64,000 bases of DNA, taken from assembly GCA_032209605.1 (NCBI GenBank), contig JASFXZ010000012.1:5642001-5706000 (forward strand), given 5' to 3'. Each line of letters opens with the position of its first letter. The stretch's first letter is position 1. Both the position numbers and the translations under genes were made by a program. This document shows positions 47,881 to 59,719 of this stretch, piece by piece. Below the pieces are notes generated by a model. The model had not been told where the DNA came from, ran no database searches, and saw only the letters and a program-made list of their open reading frames with translations. Source of the stretch: Mactromeris polynyma (taxonomy: Eukaryota > Mollusca > Bivalvia > Venerida > Mactridae).

Positions 47881-50800
47881 ATTACGTGTAAACAGTACAT
47901 GTATACCTTAGTTTTCCCAGAGGTCTGTGTGGGGGGCATTGTCTTGCGTATGTGGCGTTCTTGTTGCAAGTTAATTTCTAGTTTATACTATTCTTCTCTT
48001 TCTCTTGGTGGAACTTGCATCAATGTTGTTTTCGTCTTCTTGTTTATGACCTGAAATAAAATAAAATGATCATTCAACATCATCTCGGAAAGAGAGAGTA
48101 CGTTGCTACAAGGAACGCCACATACATAAGACGTAATTATTTGATTTTCATAGAGTACCGATTCTTCAAATTAGTAGTATAGTTATTTACTCACAGTCAA
48201 TTTGTAGATTAATATTAATCGAATCAAATACAACATGTACAACATTACGTCTAGTTAATGTGATGTCATCTTGCTAAGTCACAAATGTCTTCTGAACACA
48301 TATAAATCTGACAAACGCGTGTAAAGTATAATTTGGCAAGAAGTATAGGCAAGTGATATATTTAATAAACGTTCCTTCAATAAGTTGCATTTTAATACAC
48401 CTGCAATCAAAATTAAAATACATGCAAGATAGTTAAACAATTTGACTGTACTTAAATGCAAGTTTTGTTGTATATATACAATCAGCTGTAGAAATACACT
48501 ACACGTTTTGAAAATAAAGATTCACCAGCGTATCTGTATAGTTTATGTATAAGATGTTATAATTTCTTGCAACACTGCATTATAGATTAATTATTCAATA
48601 CAGTGGTGTAATATAACCACTGCATCAATGTGACCTACTACGCCCCTGCTGTGATAATTACCCCCACAATTAACAACTATTACGCAAACACTGATACGAT
48701 AAGATTAATATGTGTAAAAGCATTTATATCGATTACAATTTAATTCGGATTATAGAGAGCCTGTCATAAATTCAATTATTGTATTGTTGATTTTTGAATC
48801 GTATTTAAGATGGAATCAATGCCTTTAACACATGATCATATTGATTGTTATTTTGCCTTATGTAGAATAATTAAAAATACAAAAGTTTCTAAATTATCAG
48901 GATTTATTGAATTACATTTTTATGCGTGTGGTAATCGGTGACAAATCATTTTAACAGCATTGTTTTATGTACACTGAGCCAGATATTTATCAAAGTGACA
49001 TTTACACTATATATAATATATCGATACTGACCACACTTTTGATATTACATTGTTATAATCACGTGTACCTGTAAGGTGACCAAATTTACCTTATAATGTT
49101 AAGGTGTAAATACTAGTTATTTACGACATGTTGAAAAACAAAATCTAAAATAAATTCGGGACCTATAACATTAACGGTCTTGCCAAAATATTCGCAAACA
49201 TATATCGACAAATTGCATGAATCATTGAGATAAATGAGCTTGAGTGCAAATTTAACAACATGAATCAGGTTATGAAAGCAATAAAAATTGCCTGATTTTT
49301 CTTTGTATTTAAACATGTCCAACTTTCTTGCTCGTCGCAAGATACTCCAGATCTGCTCGATATTGGCTATCATATATGATATAACGAATTATATATACTT
49401 TAACGTCTCCTGATCATTATCGATCGCGACTAAATAAGCTATCCCCGCTGTGTTTAGCAAGCATGCTGAAATTGCCCCGGGCTGTACTGATTTTATCAGC
49501 ATGTATTTTACAGTCGTAGTACTTATTGTAACATCTATCTAAAAAATGATATCGATTTATGTAATTATGCACCATTACATTTGCCTTGTATTTCGTTTCG
49601 GCAAGGTAGGTTGTATAATGGTGGCTACATAGCTTTCTAGCAATGCAGACATACATGTGTCCCTGTTGCTTTTCAATAATGACATTGACCGACAAAAGTA
49701 CTTATTTTGTCAATACTTTAAAAAACGCGAATTTGAGTTTTTGATGATGAAATGCATTATTATTTCACCAAATGTCCATTGATGATTATATCTAATCGAT
49801 AGTAAATCTATATTTATTTATTTTCGATGTATTATGTACAATGTTACGCCGGGCAAATTTTCTTACACTTAGGTCTGTAATTTGAATATTTTCTGTACTG
49901 TTCTGTTCTATGTAGTTTTGCATTATTTATTTTCGGGTATTAGCATAATATATGCAAACCGTGAAACATGTATCAGCCTTCGTCAAAATACAAGATTTGA
50001 TTTGATTCAATTATAAATAACATCATGTTTATGATGTTATCTGCAAATATTTGTTTGTGATTTACAAATGCCTTACACATTCACATAAAAGTGAAATTAC
50101 ATGTACACACATAAGCAGACATATAAGCGTACATTATTATCAATTTAAAACCTAACATACATGCACAGAAATGACGTCTTTGAATGATTAAAAAGCAGGT
50201 TTTCGCACTAATCATGATAATTCCATGACCAAGGAATACAATCTCGATGCATTCATTTTCAAATATTATCAGAGTCGTAGATACATGTAAGAAGTTTTAT
50301 CAATTTTACCAAAAAACAAGCCACGCCATCTTATTTGGAAGATTTATGCATACTAAAAGTATTGCATGTTATTAGTCGCTGAATGACTTCTCCTGTGCAG
50401 AAAAACAATGTAATACTTATTATACTTATAATATGTACTTCGTATATCAACCCTCAAACTTTCACAATTATATCATACTAGCACGGACCTATATAGGTCC
50501 GTGATACTAGTTGTGTAGGTTATTTGTCCAAAAAATCGTAACATCTGTAATTAATAGCATTATCATTTTCAGGTATAAGTATACATTTAAACAAAGTGAT
50601 TTCATAAATCATGTCTATTGTAAAGAAGTTTTACACCTTTAAGAACTTAAAAGTTATTGTCACACCAATACAATGTTATAGCAAAGCGTTACGTATACAA
50701 TATAAGTCTATACGTTGTATTGCCCGTTCATGCAGTCACATAATATCATCAATTACATTAAGTATTTGATTCACACTTGTTTAAATATGCTAAACTGTTC

Positions 50801-51329
50801 AGCATATATAAGAATGTACTTATGAAAGATATGACAAGACATATGAGAAAGTATTAGTAAGATCCATACACCGATCGGGTTAACATTAGATTATTACACA
50901 GATAATTAATTATTATTTTAATGGAAACACAGTTTTAAGTATTGCGAAACAGTACACTTACGTGCAATGAAGATCTTAGCAAGCCACAGAGATTTCCAAC
51001 ATAATCATGTTAAGGAATCTGGTCGGCAAATAAATCTACTTAGTCATTCGCTAACACATCTGCAAACTGAATATTGAACAATGACACTCATTAAGATACT
51101 TACACTTATGTTTATCATTGAGAATTGTCTGTATCGGCGACCCTTCCTTTGATGTGTTTGGTCCTTCCGATCCTTATCTCGGTTGATGTCCGCTATCTGT
51201 CACAGTCCAGTGGATAGTTGGCGCGAAATATACGCTCGGAGTCCTTCTGTTTTCTTCCTTACAATTTGGCGCGTGTTTAATTTAATCGAATATTTTGAGG
51301 GATTAAGACACTTGGCGAATCATAAATAG
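47881..51329. other. Intergenic DNA; two perfect palindromes
   Basis: Fragments of family A lie at 47930-47965 (minus) and 48098-48136 (plus). Hairpin ATAACATCAT-GTTT-ATGATGTTAT lies near 50019-50042. The palindrome at 50482-50503 is listed separately. No gene was recognised. Confidence 0.4.
50475..50510. repeat. 22-bp perfect palindrome between 7-bp direct repeats
   Basis: CACGGACCTAT and its exact complement ATAGGTCCGTG abut at 50482-50503. ATACTAG lies immediately on each side (50475-50481 and 50504-50510). It looks like a minimal hairpin insertion with a target duplication, or the footprint of one. Confidence 0.8.
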
Positions 51330-51428
51330 ACACCACTTAAGGATAGAGACAAAATATTTGTTCATGCGGAAGGCAAGAAGATAATTGTTAAAAAACGTTC
51401 ACCATCATCTGCGTTCCATGTATTAGCG
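51330..51428 (+). pseudogene. Exon-like stretch ending in a consensus donor
   Basis: Thirty-three codons open after an in-frame TAG at 51327, reading KDRDKIFVHAEGKKIIVKKR then SPSSAFHVLA, end in phase 0 at GCG/GTAAGT, a perfect donor consensus. There is no start codon in frame, so it would be an internal exon or partly UTR. It is phase-compatible with the acceptor at 53028. No family was recognised from this piece alone. Confidence 0.25.
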
Positions 51429-53028
51429 GTAAGTACCATAAATGTTTTTTTTGTTTTACTTCCGTATAAAACTAACAAGTTGTAGTCGAAATTTCGCACT
51501 CTGAGTTATATTACACAGACACGTGTCAACTGTTGTACTAATCTAAGATATTTTGATATCGTACTGATGTTTTTGGTTAAAATGATATGTTACATACATA
51601 TATGCATCATACATTATATATGTAACTGTTGCTAATAACATTTTAAACTATTGTACTTCTTTGTCACCATTGCTTAATGGGTTGTTGTTAATTAAAACTT
51701 TTTTGTGTGTAATTGATTAATATACTTCTAATACAATGTTAATGTAATTATCAAACGGATGAATTATATTGTATTTATACGCAATGGCTATTAATACGAT
51801 AACTTTTGCTTTTCTTGCTGAAAAATTGATTATCACAGACATATAAAGTTTATATGTCCATGTCACCGACACTAATTGTTTTAACATGTGTTGCCATAAC
51901 CGGAACAGTTTACGGTGTAAGTGCGCATACGTATCTTAAAATGTCACGCTGCTTATCGCAAATAGACTTCTATATCTGTCACCATTTTTGTTCACAAGTG
52001 ACGGAATTCGATTCATTTTATATTGTGGAATAAGATGTGAATTTCTTTAATTATGACGACAATGATATCATTTAATATATACATTGCAACATAGTTTCCA
52101 ATCGGAACACCTCGATAACATTTTTTTAAAGAGTTCTATTTGCGAACTTGCGGAAATGTACTTTTGAAATAGCTAAGATGATCCGACTGTAGTTTTCTTG
52201 CTGACCCGATCCAACGCGTAAAAACGTCTTAAAACAAAACAAAATTATGTATTGCTACACAAATCAAAGACAACCATGAAGATAAATACTATTTATTGTA
52301 TTGTTGTTAAAATGTCAATAATGGTTGATGTATTACATAGATAAAAACCTTATAGGCCCCTATGTTAATGTAAATATAAATTATTATTCAAATCCACGAT
52401 GTGGAATAGTAATATATATATATTAAAAAAAGTACCCACAATTATTTGTATTTGCAATTTTAATTGGACATTGCACGACAAAGTGTGTATAACAAATGCT
52501 AAGTGAAACGAATTCGTTGTTTTGTTTCTCTATTTTATTTCCTGAGCAAAAAAATTGCCTATCACATAGTTCGTTTTCAATAATAGAATAATCTCGTGTT
52601 TCATCAACAAAATCGTACTCCATTTGTTTTCTCTTTAAGTACATAAAACATAATGTTTTAAGCGTTTATTGGATACATAGATCTAAGATAGCCCGTGGCT
52701 ACATGTTATTGTGTTATACCAGTATCAGTCGGTGATCATCGGAAAATTTACGATCACTTACGGAAACTACCGACAGACAAATCGTCTACTGACCAGTAGC
52801 CCCATCGATATCGATTTGCATCGGCTGCATTTATCTGATGAGCGACATAGTTGTGTATGTTTATATTTTCATGTCTCCAGCTTTTCGGGTGCATGCATTG
52901 TTTACAGCACTTCCTGTTTGAGGTATATATCTACTTATATTATACTCAATGCCTTAAAAGTATTATGACAACGAATAAAACATTATTTGCTGCTGATAAT
53001 CCTCTTGAAATATTTTGTTTTTTTTTAG
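51429..53028. other. Putative intron or intergenic DNA; nothing recognised
   Basis: AT-rich. The 85-codon frame at 52711-52968 has no recognisable family. Confidence 0.3.
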
Positions 53029-54038
53029 ATTCAAGTTGGTGACGGTGTGGATGCAAAGTGGTTGATTGGAGGATGCTTATTAGGCAATCGTTAAAAAATT
53101 GAAATGAGTATGTATCGTTCATGTTATAATTTCTATAATGTATTATTCACTATGTGAGTGCACATACTAGTTGAATCGTGGGCGGGGGGGGGGGAGTTGC
53201 GGTTAATTTATTCAGTGTTAACATAAATAAATGAAATTCGTTTATATGTATAATTTATTGTACTAATTGGTAATAAAATGATATGTTTTCAGTAATTTGA
53301 TTACAATGAAGTCAGCTAAGGTACTGCATCATGTCTGTTTTGTTCTGTCGCCACATTTCTAATCACAGTAATGTATGTCTTGAAGTGTAGGACATATTTT
53401 GTTTTTCATGTAACTTACACAACAATTAAAAATGAACATCTGAAGAAACCAAAAAACATGATTAAAATATGCCTATGCTATTTTTCTCCGCAGACTCTCA
53501 TAATACGCCTTCCTAATACGATTAAGTACATTAAAATAAAGTCATGTTTGTGGAACACGAAAAATCGGTCAATGGCGCTACCGGGAGTCGAACACGGGTC
53601 TACGGATTTCCGGTCCGTTATGCTAACCACTACACCACAACGACATGACGTCATTTCCGTGTAAATTTAACTTATATAAAGTTGATTAAGGTTAACTACA
53701 ATTTGGACGAAGTACTGGGCTTACCACAATGAAGTTTTACTCTATCGTTTTACATCAATGTGACACTGGCTTCTAATTCTTTGATTGTGAAGTTCAGAGT
53801 TAAAGCTCACCACAGGCAGGATTCGTGGTTAAAATATACAACTCATGAGTATAGTGTTCTACCAATTGATCCTTATGTCTACCACAAACACTAATGTGAC
53901 TATGTATTCGTAATTTGTAATCTAAGAAAATATATTTGTATAGCACTTCGATTATTTTTTTCAGTGTATCATGTGGAGTTTGATTTTGACAGAGTCAGAT
54001 TAAAAACCACGGAGGAAAATTGTCAGTGTTGTTCATCA
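53029..54038 (+). pseudogene. Possible UHRF-like tandem-Tudor gene remnant, two exons
   Basis: The first piece (53029-53107) follows a T-rich tract ending TTTTTTAG and reads IQVGDGVDAKWLIGG, like the Y.V.(D/E).VDARD...GAW start of the first Tudor domain of UHRF1-type ubiquitin ligases. An in-frame TAA sits at 53092-53094. It ends at a donor-like GTATGT in phase 1. The second piece (53965-54038) follows TTATTTTTTTCAG and begins with the two bases that complete the codon. It reads YHVEFDFDRVRLKTTEEN, like the (I/V)YHVK(F/Y)DDY....V.L segment that follows in UHRF Tudor domains, and ends at GTAAGC or at TAG 54084. The phase match, the order and two good acceptors support a decayed gene. The resemblance is short, so this is tentative. 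The intron carries the tRNA-like unit at 53.6 kb. Confidence 0.35.
53554..53663 (-). mobile_element. tRNA-like unit between 9-bp inverted repeats, copy 2
   Basis: The tRNA-like part is at 53644-53573 on the minus strand, with anticodon loop CCGGAAA and B box GTGTTCGACTCCC. The acceptor and T-arm bases have drifted more than in copy 1. Outer limits are ACACGAAAA (53555-53563) and TTTCCGTGT (one mismatch). The shared flanks outside the tRNA-like part, TCGGTCAA and TGACGTCAT, show that a unit larger than a tRNA was copied. Confidence 0.75.
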
Positions 54039-54297
54039 GTAAGCTGCACTGGAATTGGCTATGCTCCTCACTACAGTGGGACTTAGCTCATAATTCGACG
54101 AATGGCGTTTGTTACATAGTGCAATGACTTTGAACGAAAAGAAGTACGGCATCAGCTACAGCATTTAATATTATATACAGTAATTGTTCAAATGTAGAAT
54201 AGTATCTACCAGTCCAGTGTTCCCTTTGTTTAATGATGAATATGTTGTGACATAAGAGATGTGATCAATCAGTTTCTATATAAATAACCTTATATCT

Positions 54298-56289
54298 TTG
54301 GTCAATTTCTCTTAGAACGATCTCAGATATTTGGTCAATTTCTCTTAGAACGTTCTAAGGTTTTTGAATATTTTCTCTTAGAACGATCTCAGATATGTGG
54401 TCAATTTCTCTTAGAACGTTCTAAGGTTTATGGGTCAATTTCTCTTAGAACGTTCTAAGGTTTTAGCCAAATTCTCTTAGAACGTTCTAAGGTTTTTGGG
54501 TCAATTTCTCTTAGAACGATCTCAGATATTTGGTCAATTTCTCTTAGAACGTTCTAAGGTTTCTGGGTCATATTCTCTTAGAACGTTCTAAGGTTTTTGG
54601 TCATTTTCTCTCAGCTCGTCCTATGTTTTTGGTCAATTTCTCTTAGAACGTTCTAAGGTTTTTGAGTCAATTCTCTTAGAACGTTCTAGGGTTTCTGATC
54701 AATTTCTCTTAGAACGTTCTAAGGTTTTTGGTCATTTTCTCTTAGAACGTTCTAAGGTTTTTGAGTCCATTTTTCTCAGCTCGTTTTATGTTTTTTTGGT
54801 AAAATTATCTTAGAACGTTCTAAGGTTTTTAGTCAATTTCTCTTACTTCGTTCTATGTTTTTTTGGCCAATTTCTCTTAGAACGTTCTAAGGTTTTTGAT
54901 CATTTTCTCTCAGAACGATCTCAGATATTTGGTCAATTTCTCTTAGAACGTTCTAAGGTTTTTGGGTCTATTTCTCTTAGAACGTTCTAAGGTTTTAGCC
55001 AAATTCTCTTAGAACGTTCTAAGGTTTTTGGGTCAATTTCTCTTAGAACGATCTCAGATATTTGGTCAATTTCTCTTAGAACGTTCTAAGGTTTTTTGGT
55101 CAATTTCTCTTAGAACGTTCTAAGGTTTTTGGGTCAATTTCTCATAGAACGATCTCAGATATTTGGTCAATTTCTCTTAGAACGTTCTAAGGTTTTTGGG
55201 CCAATTTCTCTTAGAACGTTCTAAGGTTTTTGATCATTTTCTCTTAGAACGATCTCAGATATTTGGTCAATTTCTCTTAGAACGTTCTAAGGTTTTTGGG
55301 TCAATTTCTCTTAGAACGTTCTAAGGTTTTAGCCAAATTCTCTTAGAACGTTCTAAGGTTTTGGGGTCAATTTCTCTTAGAACGTTCTAAGGTTTTTGAT
55401 CATTTTCTCTTAGAACGATCTCAGATATTTGGTCAATTTCTCTTAGAACGTTCTAAGGTTTATGGGTCAATTTCTCTTAGAACGTTCTAAGGTTTTAGCC
55501 AAATTCTCTTAGAACGTTCTAAGGTTTTTGGGTCAATTTCTCTTAGAACGATCTCAGATATTTGGTCAATTTCTCTTAGAACGTTCTAAGGTTTTTGGGT
55601 CAATTTCTCTTAGAACGTTCTAAGGTTTCTGGGTCATATTCTCTTAGAACGTTCTAAGGTTTTTGGTCATTTTCTCTCAGCTCGTCCTATGTTTTTGGTC
55701 AATTTCTCTTAGAACGTTCTAAGGTTTTTGAGTCAATTCTCTTAGAACGTTCTAAGGTTTCTGATCAATTTCTCTTAGAACGTTCTAAGGTTTTTGGTCA
55801 TTTTCTCTTAGAACGTTCTAAGGTTTTTGAGTCCATTTTTCTCAGCTCGTTTTATGTTTTTTGGTAAAATTATCTTAGAACGTTCTAAGGTTTTTAGTCA
55901 ATTTCTCTTACTTCGTTCTATGTTTTTTTGGTCAAATTCTCTTAGAACGTTCTAAGGTTTTTGGGTCAATTTCTCTTAGAACGATCTCAGATATTTGGTC
56001 AATTTCTCTTAGAACGTTCTAAGGTTTTTGGGTCAATTTCTCTTAGAACGTTCTAAGGTTTTAGCCAAATTCTCTTAGAACGTTCTAAGATATTGCCTGC
56101 TTGTGTGTTTTGATAATGCAATTATGTGTAATTTTACTGAAAATATTTTGAAAATAAAGAGAGTATGACAACCATTTGTACTTTTTCGTCTTCATTTTCA
56201 TTTTTTATATGCATAATACACCGTGAAAAATGCTTAAAACAGGGGGTAAAACTGGGAGTAGTGTACGAAGTCCCTTTTTAAAATATAAC
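54298..56289 (+). repeat. Palindromic-array element, copy 3 (long array)
   Basis: Array at 54298-56093 in the orientation of copy 1, then the conserved tail at 56094-56289. Diverged units here include TTAGAACGATCTCAGATA, CTCAGCTCGTCCTATG and CTTACTTCGTTCTATG. The block from TCTCAGCTCGTCCTATG at about 54607 to CTTACTTCGTTCTATG at about 54844 recurs about 1067 bp later (55675-55912). The reverse complement of this variant series, in the same order, is present in copy 2 around 44200-44520. The two long arrays therefore share descent. Confidence 0.9.
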
Positions 56290-57339
56290 GTGTATTATTT
56301 AGAAGTATAGCAAAAAGTAAGTTGTAATTTCGTTATATGGGGCAACAAAGGCTCAAATTAAAACACGCATTAGGGCGGAAAATTAGAGTTTTACTGTAGA
56401 TCATTGCATATCTAGGACATCGATTCCATATTTACCCGTTTGAGAGACCATTTGCAATGAAAGCAAAATTTTTTTTTTAAATAACCATAAGTACATAGAG
56501 AAATATTTATTCCTAAACAAACAACGAAACCCCGTATATATATGAGTTGAAAAATAAAAGGCAATTGCTCCCTATCGAAACATTCAATTATGTAAATGGA
56601 ATCGTACTTAATCAAGTGTAAAAACCAAAAGCAACCACATCAGACGAAAACAGATACAAATATTGACCAGGTCGTTCAAACATCAACATTTGGAAATATA
56701 TACCTCCGTCGAATAAAGCAAGCGAATGGGAGACTTATCTATATATCTATACATTACTCCGAGAATAAATCAATGATATATGATATACTATGTCCGTCAT
56801 GACTATGATTGGGAAATCGCAGAGAATGACTAGCTTACGAAAGACCAGTTGTAACAATCACACTTCATTATTTCTCTCCTACGAAATATTAAATTCGAAG
56901 ATGAAATCGTGAATTCGCGATTTCAACTTCACGAATACACGATTTCAATTTCTCGAATTTAATATTGCCTAGGAAAACAATAATGAAATGTGAATGTCAC
57001 CACGGTTCTTTCGTACATGCCGCAGACATTGTCCGTCTACCTAACTATTCTACTCAAAAATTGATAAGTCACTTGGTAAACCTTATATTTTACCTTCAGA
57101 AAATGAATAAGTCAAAATATTTTCATTGCAATAAGTGTATACAGGTAAATGGGTAATACACCTGTCGTTTGTTTTTATTAAAATGTCACGGTGACCTTGC
57201 ACAGGGAGCATGGGAAGTGGCATACCCACGAAAAGCAGGTGGTTGGAGTACATGTATCGACATTTTGAAAGTTTTGCACGTTTTATGCACTGTTGTGTTG
57301 AATATTGTCAGTAAACATGGCGAATGTACAACATTGAAG
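56290..57339. other. Intergenic DNA; nothing recognised
   Basis: The interval 56905-56960 holds a few copies of the GAATTC/CGATTTCAA minisatellite motif seen at 47.1 kb. No gene was seen. Confidence 0.35.
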
Positions 57340-57344
57340 GCGTC

Positions 57345-57710
57345 TCGATAATGAAGAAATGAACACAGGCATTGGTTTGCTTGAGACAGGTCTCTCTCAA
57401 AGACAGGTTGCATGTTTGTCGTAGAGCATTGTTTAAAGGATGTGGCAACGTTATTAGACACATGGAAATGTCATGCCTGGAGACAGGGGCGGTCGCACAA
57501 GGACTACAACCTAGGACTAGTGCCGAATTATTGTCGTCTAGGCTCGACAGACACGTTTCCAGAACGTTGAGAAACGACTTCCAGAGTATCCACACAAACG
57601 GTCAAGAATCGTCTCCTTGAGGAATGAGCTCGAATCCCACAGCAGAATATCCGAGGGCTTATTGGCAGCAAGAGGAGGCGATGCCAAGCGCTTATCAATA
57701 CACCTGGTCA
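57345..57710 (+). pseudogene. Tc1-like transposase fossil, N-terminal DNA-binding part
   Basis: Reading across frames gives MNTGIGLLETGLSQRQVACL near 57360, then RMWQRY.THGNVM near 57440-57475, then GGRTRTTT near 57487. This matches the first helix-turn-helix of Tc1-type transposases (GML.AG.S.R.VA..F.V..STI..L..RY..TG.V.DRPRSGRPR.TT). A second HTH-like part follows around 57560-57690. Several stops interrupt the frame and the catalytic DDE domain is absent within 1 kb downstream. Distinct from the mariner fossil at 7.6 kb. Confidence 0.65.
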
Positions 57711-58471
57711 TCATTCAATTTTACTAAGCCTTAACATGCCCCCCCCCAATGTTTTTAAATTTCCTTATTCCAGCATGCACCTATGAAATGTCTAATTTGA
57801 CCCTCACCTCATTCTTGCATTCGTTACGTTTCAATGGTCCGTTTTTTCATCATTTGTGCTGATCACAAGGTAAAAATAGATTTTTAGCAATTTCAACCAC
57901 AACAAGTAACAATGTCATACATAATACATAGTGACCCTTATCAAATGTTCAGTAGTATATTTAATTTAACCGAATAGTTTTTTTGAACCACGCACTTTTA
58001 CTGATTTACAAAATCCTATTTATCGAGCGAAGTGTTTCTTTTTATTTTGACTTATATCAAGTACAGTAGTCAATTAATATATCATGTAGTTTCAAACTAT
58101 TGTAATTATATACAAGTTTCAAATTGTACAACTAAATAATGAAGAAAATATTGCGAATGTAATACATGCTTATGTCGTACCGTGAAGATGTCCTGATTCC
58201 GTAAATCCAGACAGTTAACAAGTAATGGAATTAAAACCACTGATGTGTATTTCCAGAAGGATAGATTATGTGTACATCAAACAATTAAAACAAACAGCTG
58301 TCTTTGACACACTTCTGGAAATTTTCCCGAGCTAGTGTAATAGAAAATAAAGGACACTGACCAACAAAGGTTACTATGTCTTGATTATGTCCCAGAAACG
58401 AGACAAATTAAACTATGTACAGACGATTCTTTTGTAGCATTTGCTGAAATTGATTCTTATGAGAACGACCA
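57711..58471. other. Intergenic DNA; nothing recognised
   Basis: AT-rich, with a C run at 57740-57746. No gene or array was seen. Confidence 0.35.
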
Positions 58472-59098
58472 GTTGTTAGTCGAGCCTAGTTGTTAGTCGA
58501 GCCTAGTTGTTAGTCGAGCCTAGTTGTTAGTCGAACCTTGTTGTAAGTCGAGCCTAGTTGCTAGTCGAGCCTAGTTGGTAGTCGAGCCTAGTTGTTAGTC
58601 GAGCCTTGCTGTAAGTCGAGCCTAGTTGCTAGTCGAGCCTAGTTGGTAGTCGAGCCTAGTTGTTAGTCGAGCCTTGTTGTAAGTCGAGCCTAGTTGCTAG
58701 TCGAGCATCGTTGTGTTGTTAGTCTCGCCTAGTTGTTAGTCGCGCATAGTTGTTAGTCTCGCCTAGTTGTTAGTCGCGCATATTTGTTAGTCGAGCCTAG
58801 TTGTTAGTCGAGCATAGTTGTTAGTCTCGCCTAGTTGTTAGTCGTGCATAGTTGTTAGTCAAGCATAGTTGTTAGTCAAGCCTAGTTGTTAGTCAAGCCT
58901 AGTTGTTAGTCAAGCCTAGTTGTTAGTCAAGCCTAGTTGTTAGTCGAGCAAAGTTGTTAGTCTCGCCTAGTTGTTAGTCGCGCATAGTTGTTAGTCGCGC
59001 ATAGTTGTTAGTGTCGCCTAGTTGTTAGTCGCGCATAGTTGTTAGTCGAGCCTAGTTGTTAGTCGAGCATAGTTGTTAGTCAAGCCTAGTTGTTAGTT
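58472..59098. repeat. 17-bp minisatellite, about 37 copies
   Basis: The unit is TTGTTAGTCGAGCCTAG with frequent variants (GCATAG, TCTCGCC, CAAGCC, TTGCTAG, TTGTAAG). Related variants cluster: CAAGCC units near 58860-58940, TCTCGCC/CGCGCAT alternation near 58715-58790 and 58960-59040. This indicates block duplication of several units at a time. Confidence 0.95.
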
Positions 59099-59680
59099 GC
59101 TACTTTGGAAAATTACGAACACAAAACCATGTATGAGTACATGTATGAGTTCTGTTCTGTTCTATAGATTATTTGACTTAGTTTCACTCTTCGAGTAGAA
59201 CATTTTTAAATATTCATGTGAAGATATCACCTACCAGAATACAAGCAGATCCTTATTTCATCGAATGTACGTATTTGAACAAAATAACGAACAATCAACT
59301 CAAGTTTAAAACAAAACAAGTTGGCATTTAGAAAAACAAACAAACGTTCTCACATCAATCATCTAATGTTCTTAAGCCAGGTTAAAAAGAACTAATATTT
59401 TCATCGAAGAAATGTGAACAGCACTTTGAGTCTTTTTACGTTGTCTCTAAGTCTGCCGTAAAATGTAATCCTTTCTGATATTCTATGGCCTAATCAAGGA
59501 ACTATCTGATTAAAATAGCGTGGTAATTAAATTCCTCGCAGCGTAGAAAATAAACCAAATGACGTAAAGTCGAGCTATTTTCTGAAATGTTTTTATCAAG
59601 GCGGTTACTTTTTTCGGTCGGATACGTTAATACCAGCTTGAAAAGGCAATAGTATCATTTATTATTTTAATGATTTTAGG
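59099..59680. other. Spacer between the 17-bp and 30-bp arrays
   Basis: No gene was seen. TTATTATTTTAATGATTTTAG at 59659-59680 (written here as an AT-rich tract ending in AG) would be a weak splice acceptor for the frame that follows. Confidence 0.3.
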
Positions 59681-59719
59681 GATTGCAACATTTCTGTTTA
59701 TTCCATCCCAAAATGATGA

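Noticed and set aside
58472..59098. Telomeric or centromeric repeat
   Set aside because: The 17-bp unit does not resemble TTAGGG-type telomere sequence, and 0.6 kb is too short for a centromeric satellite.
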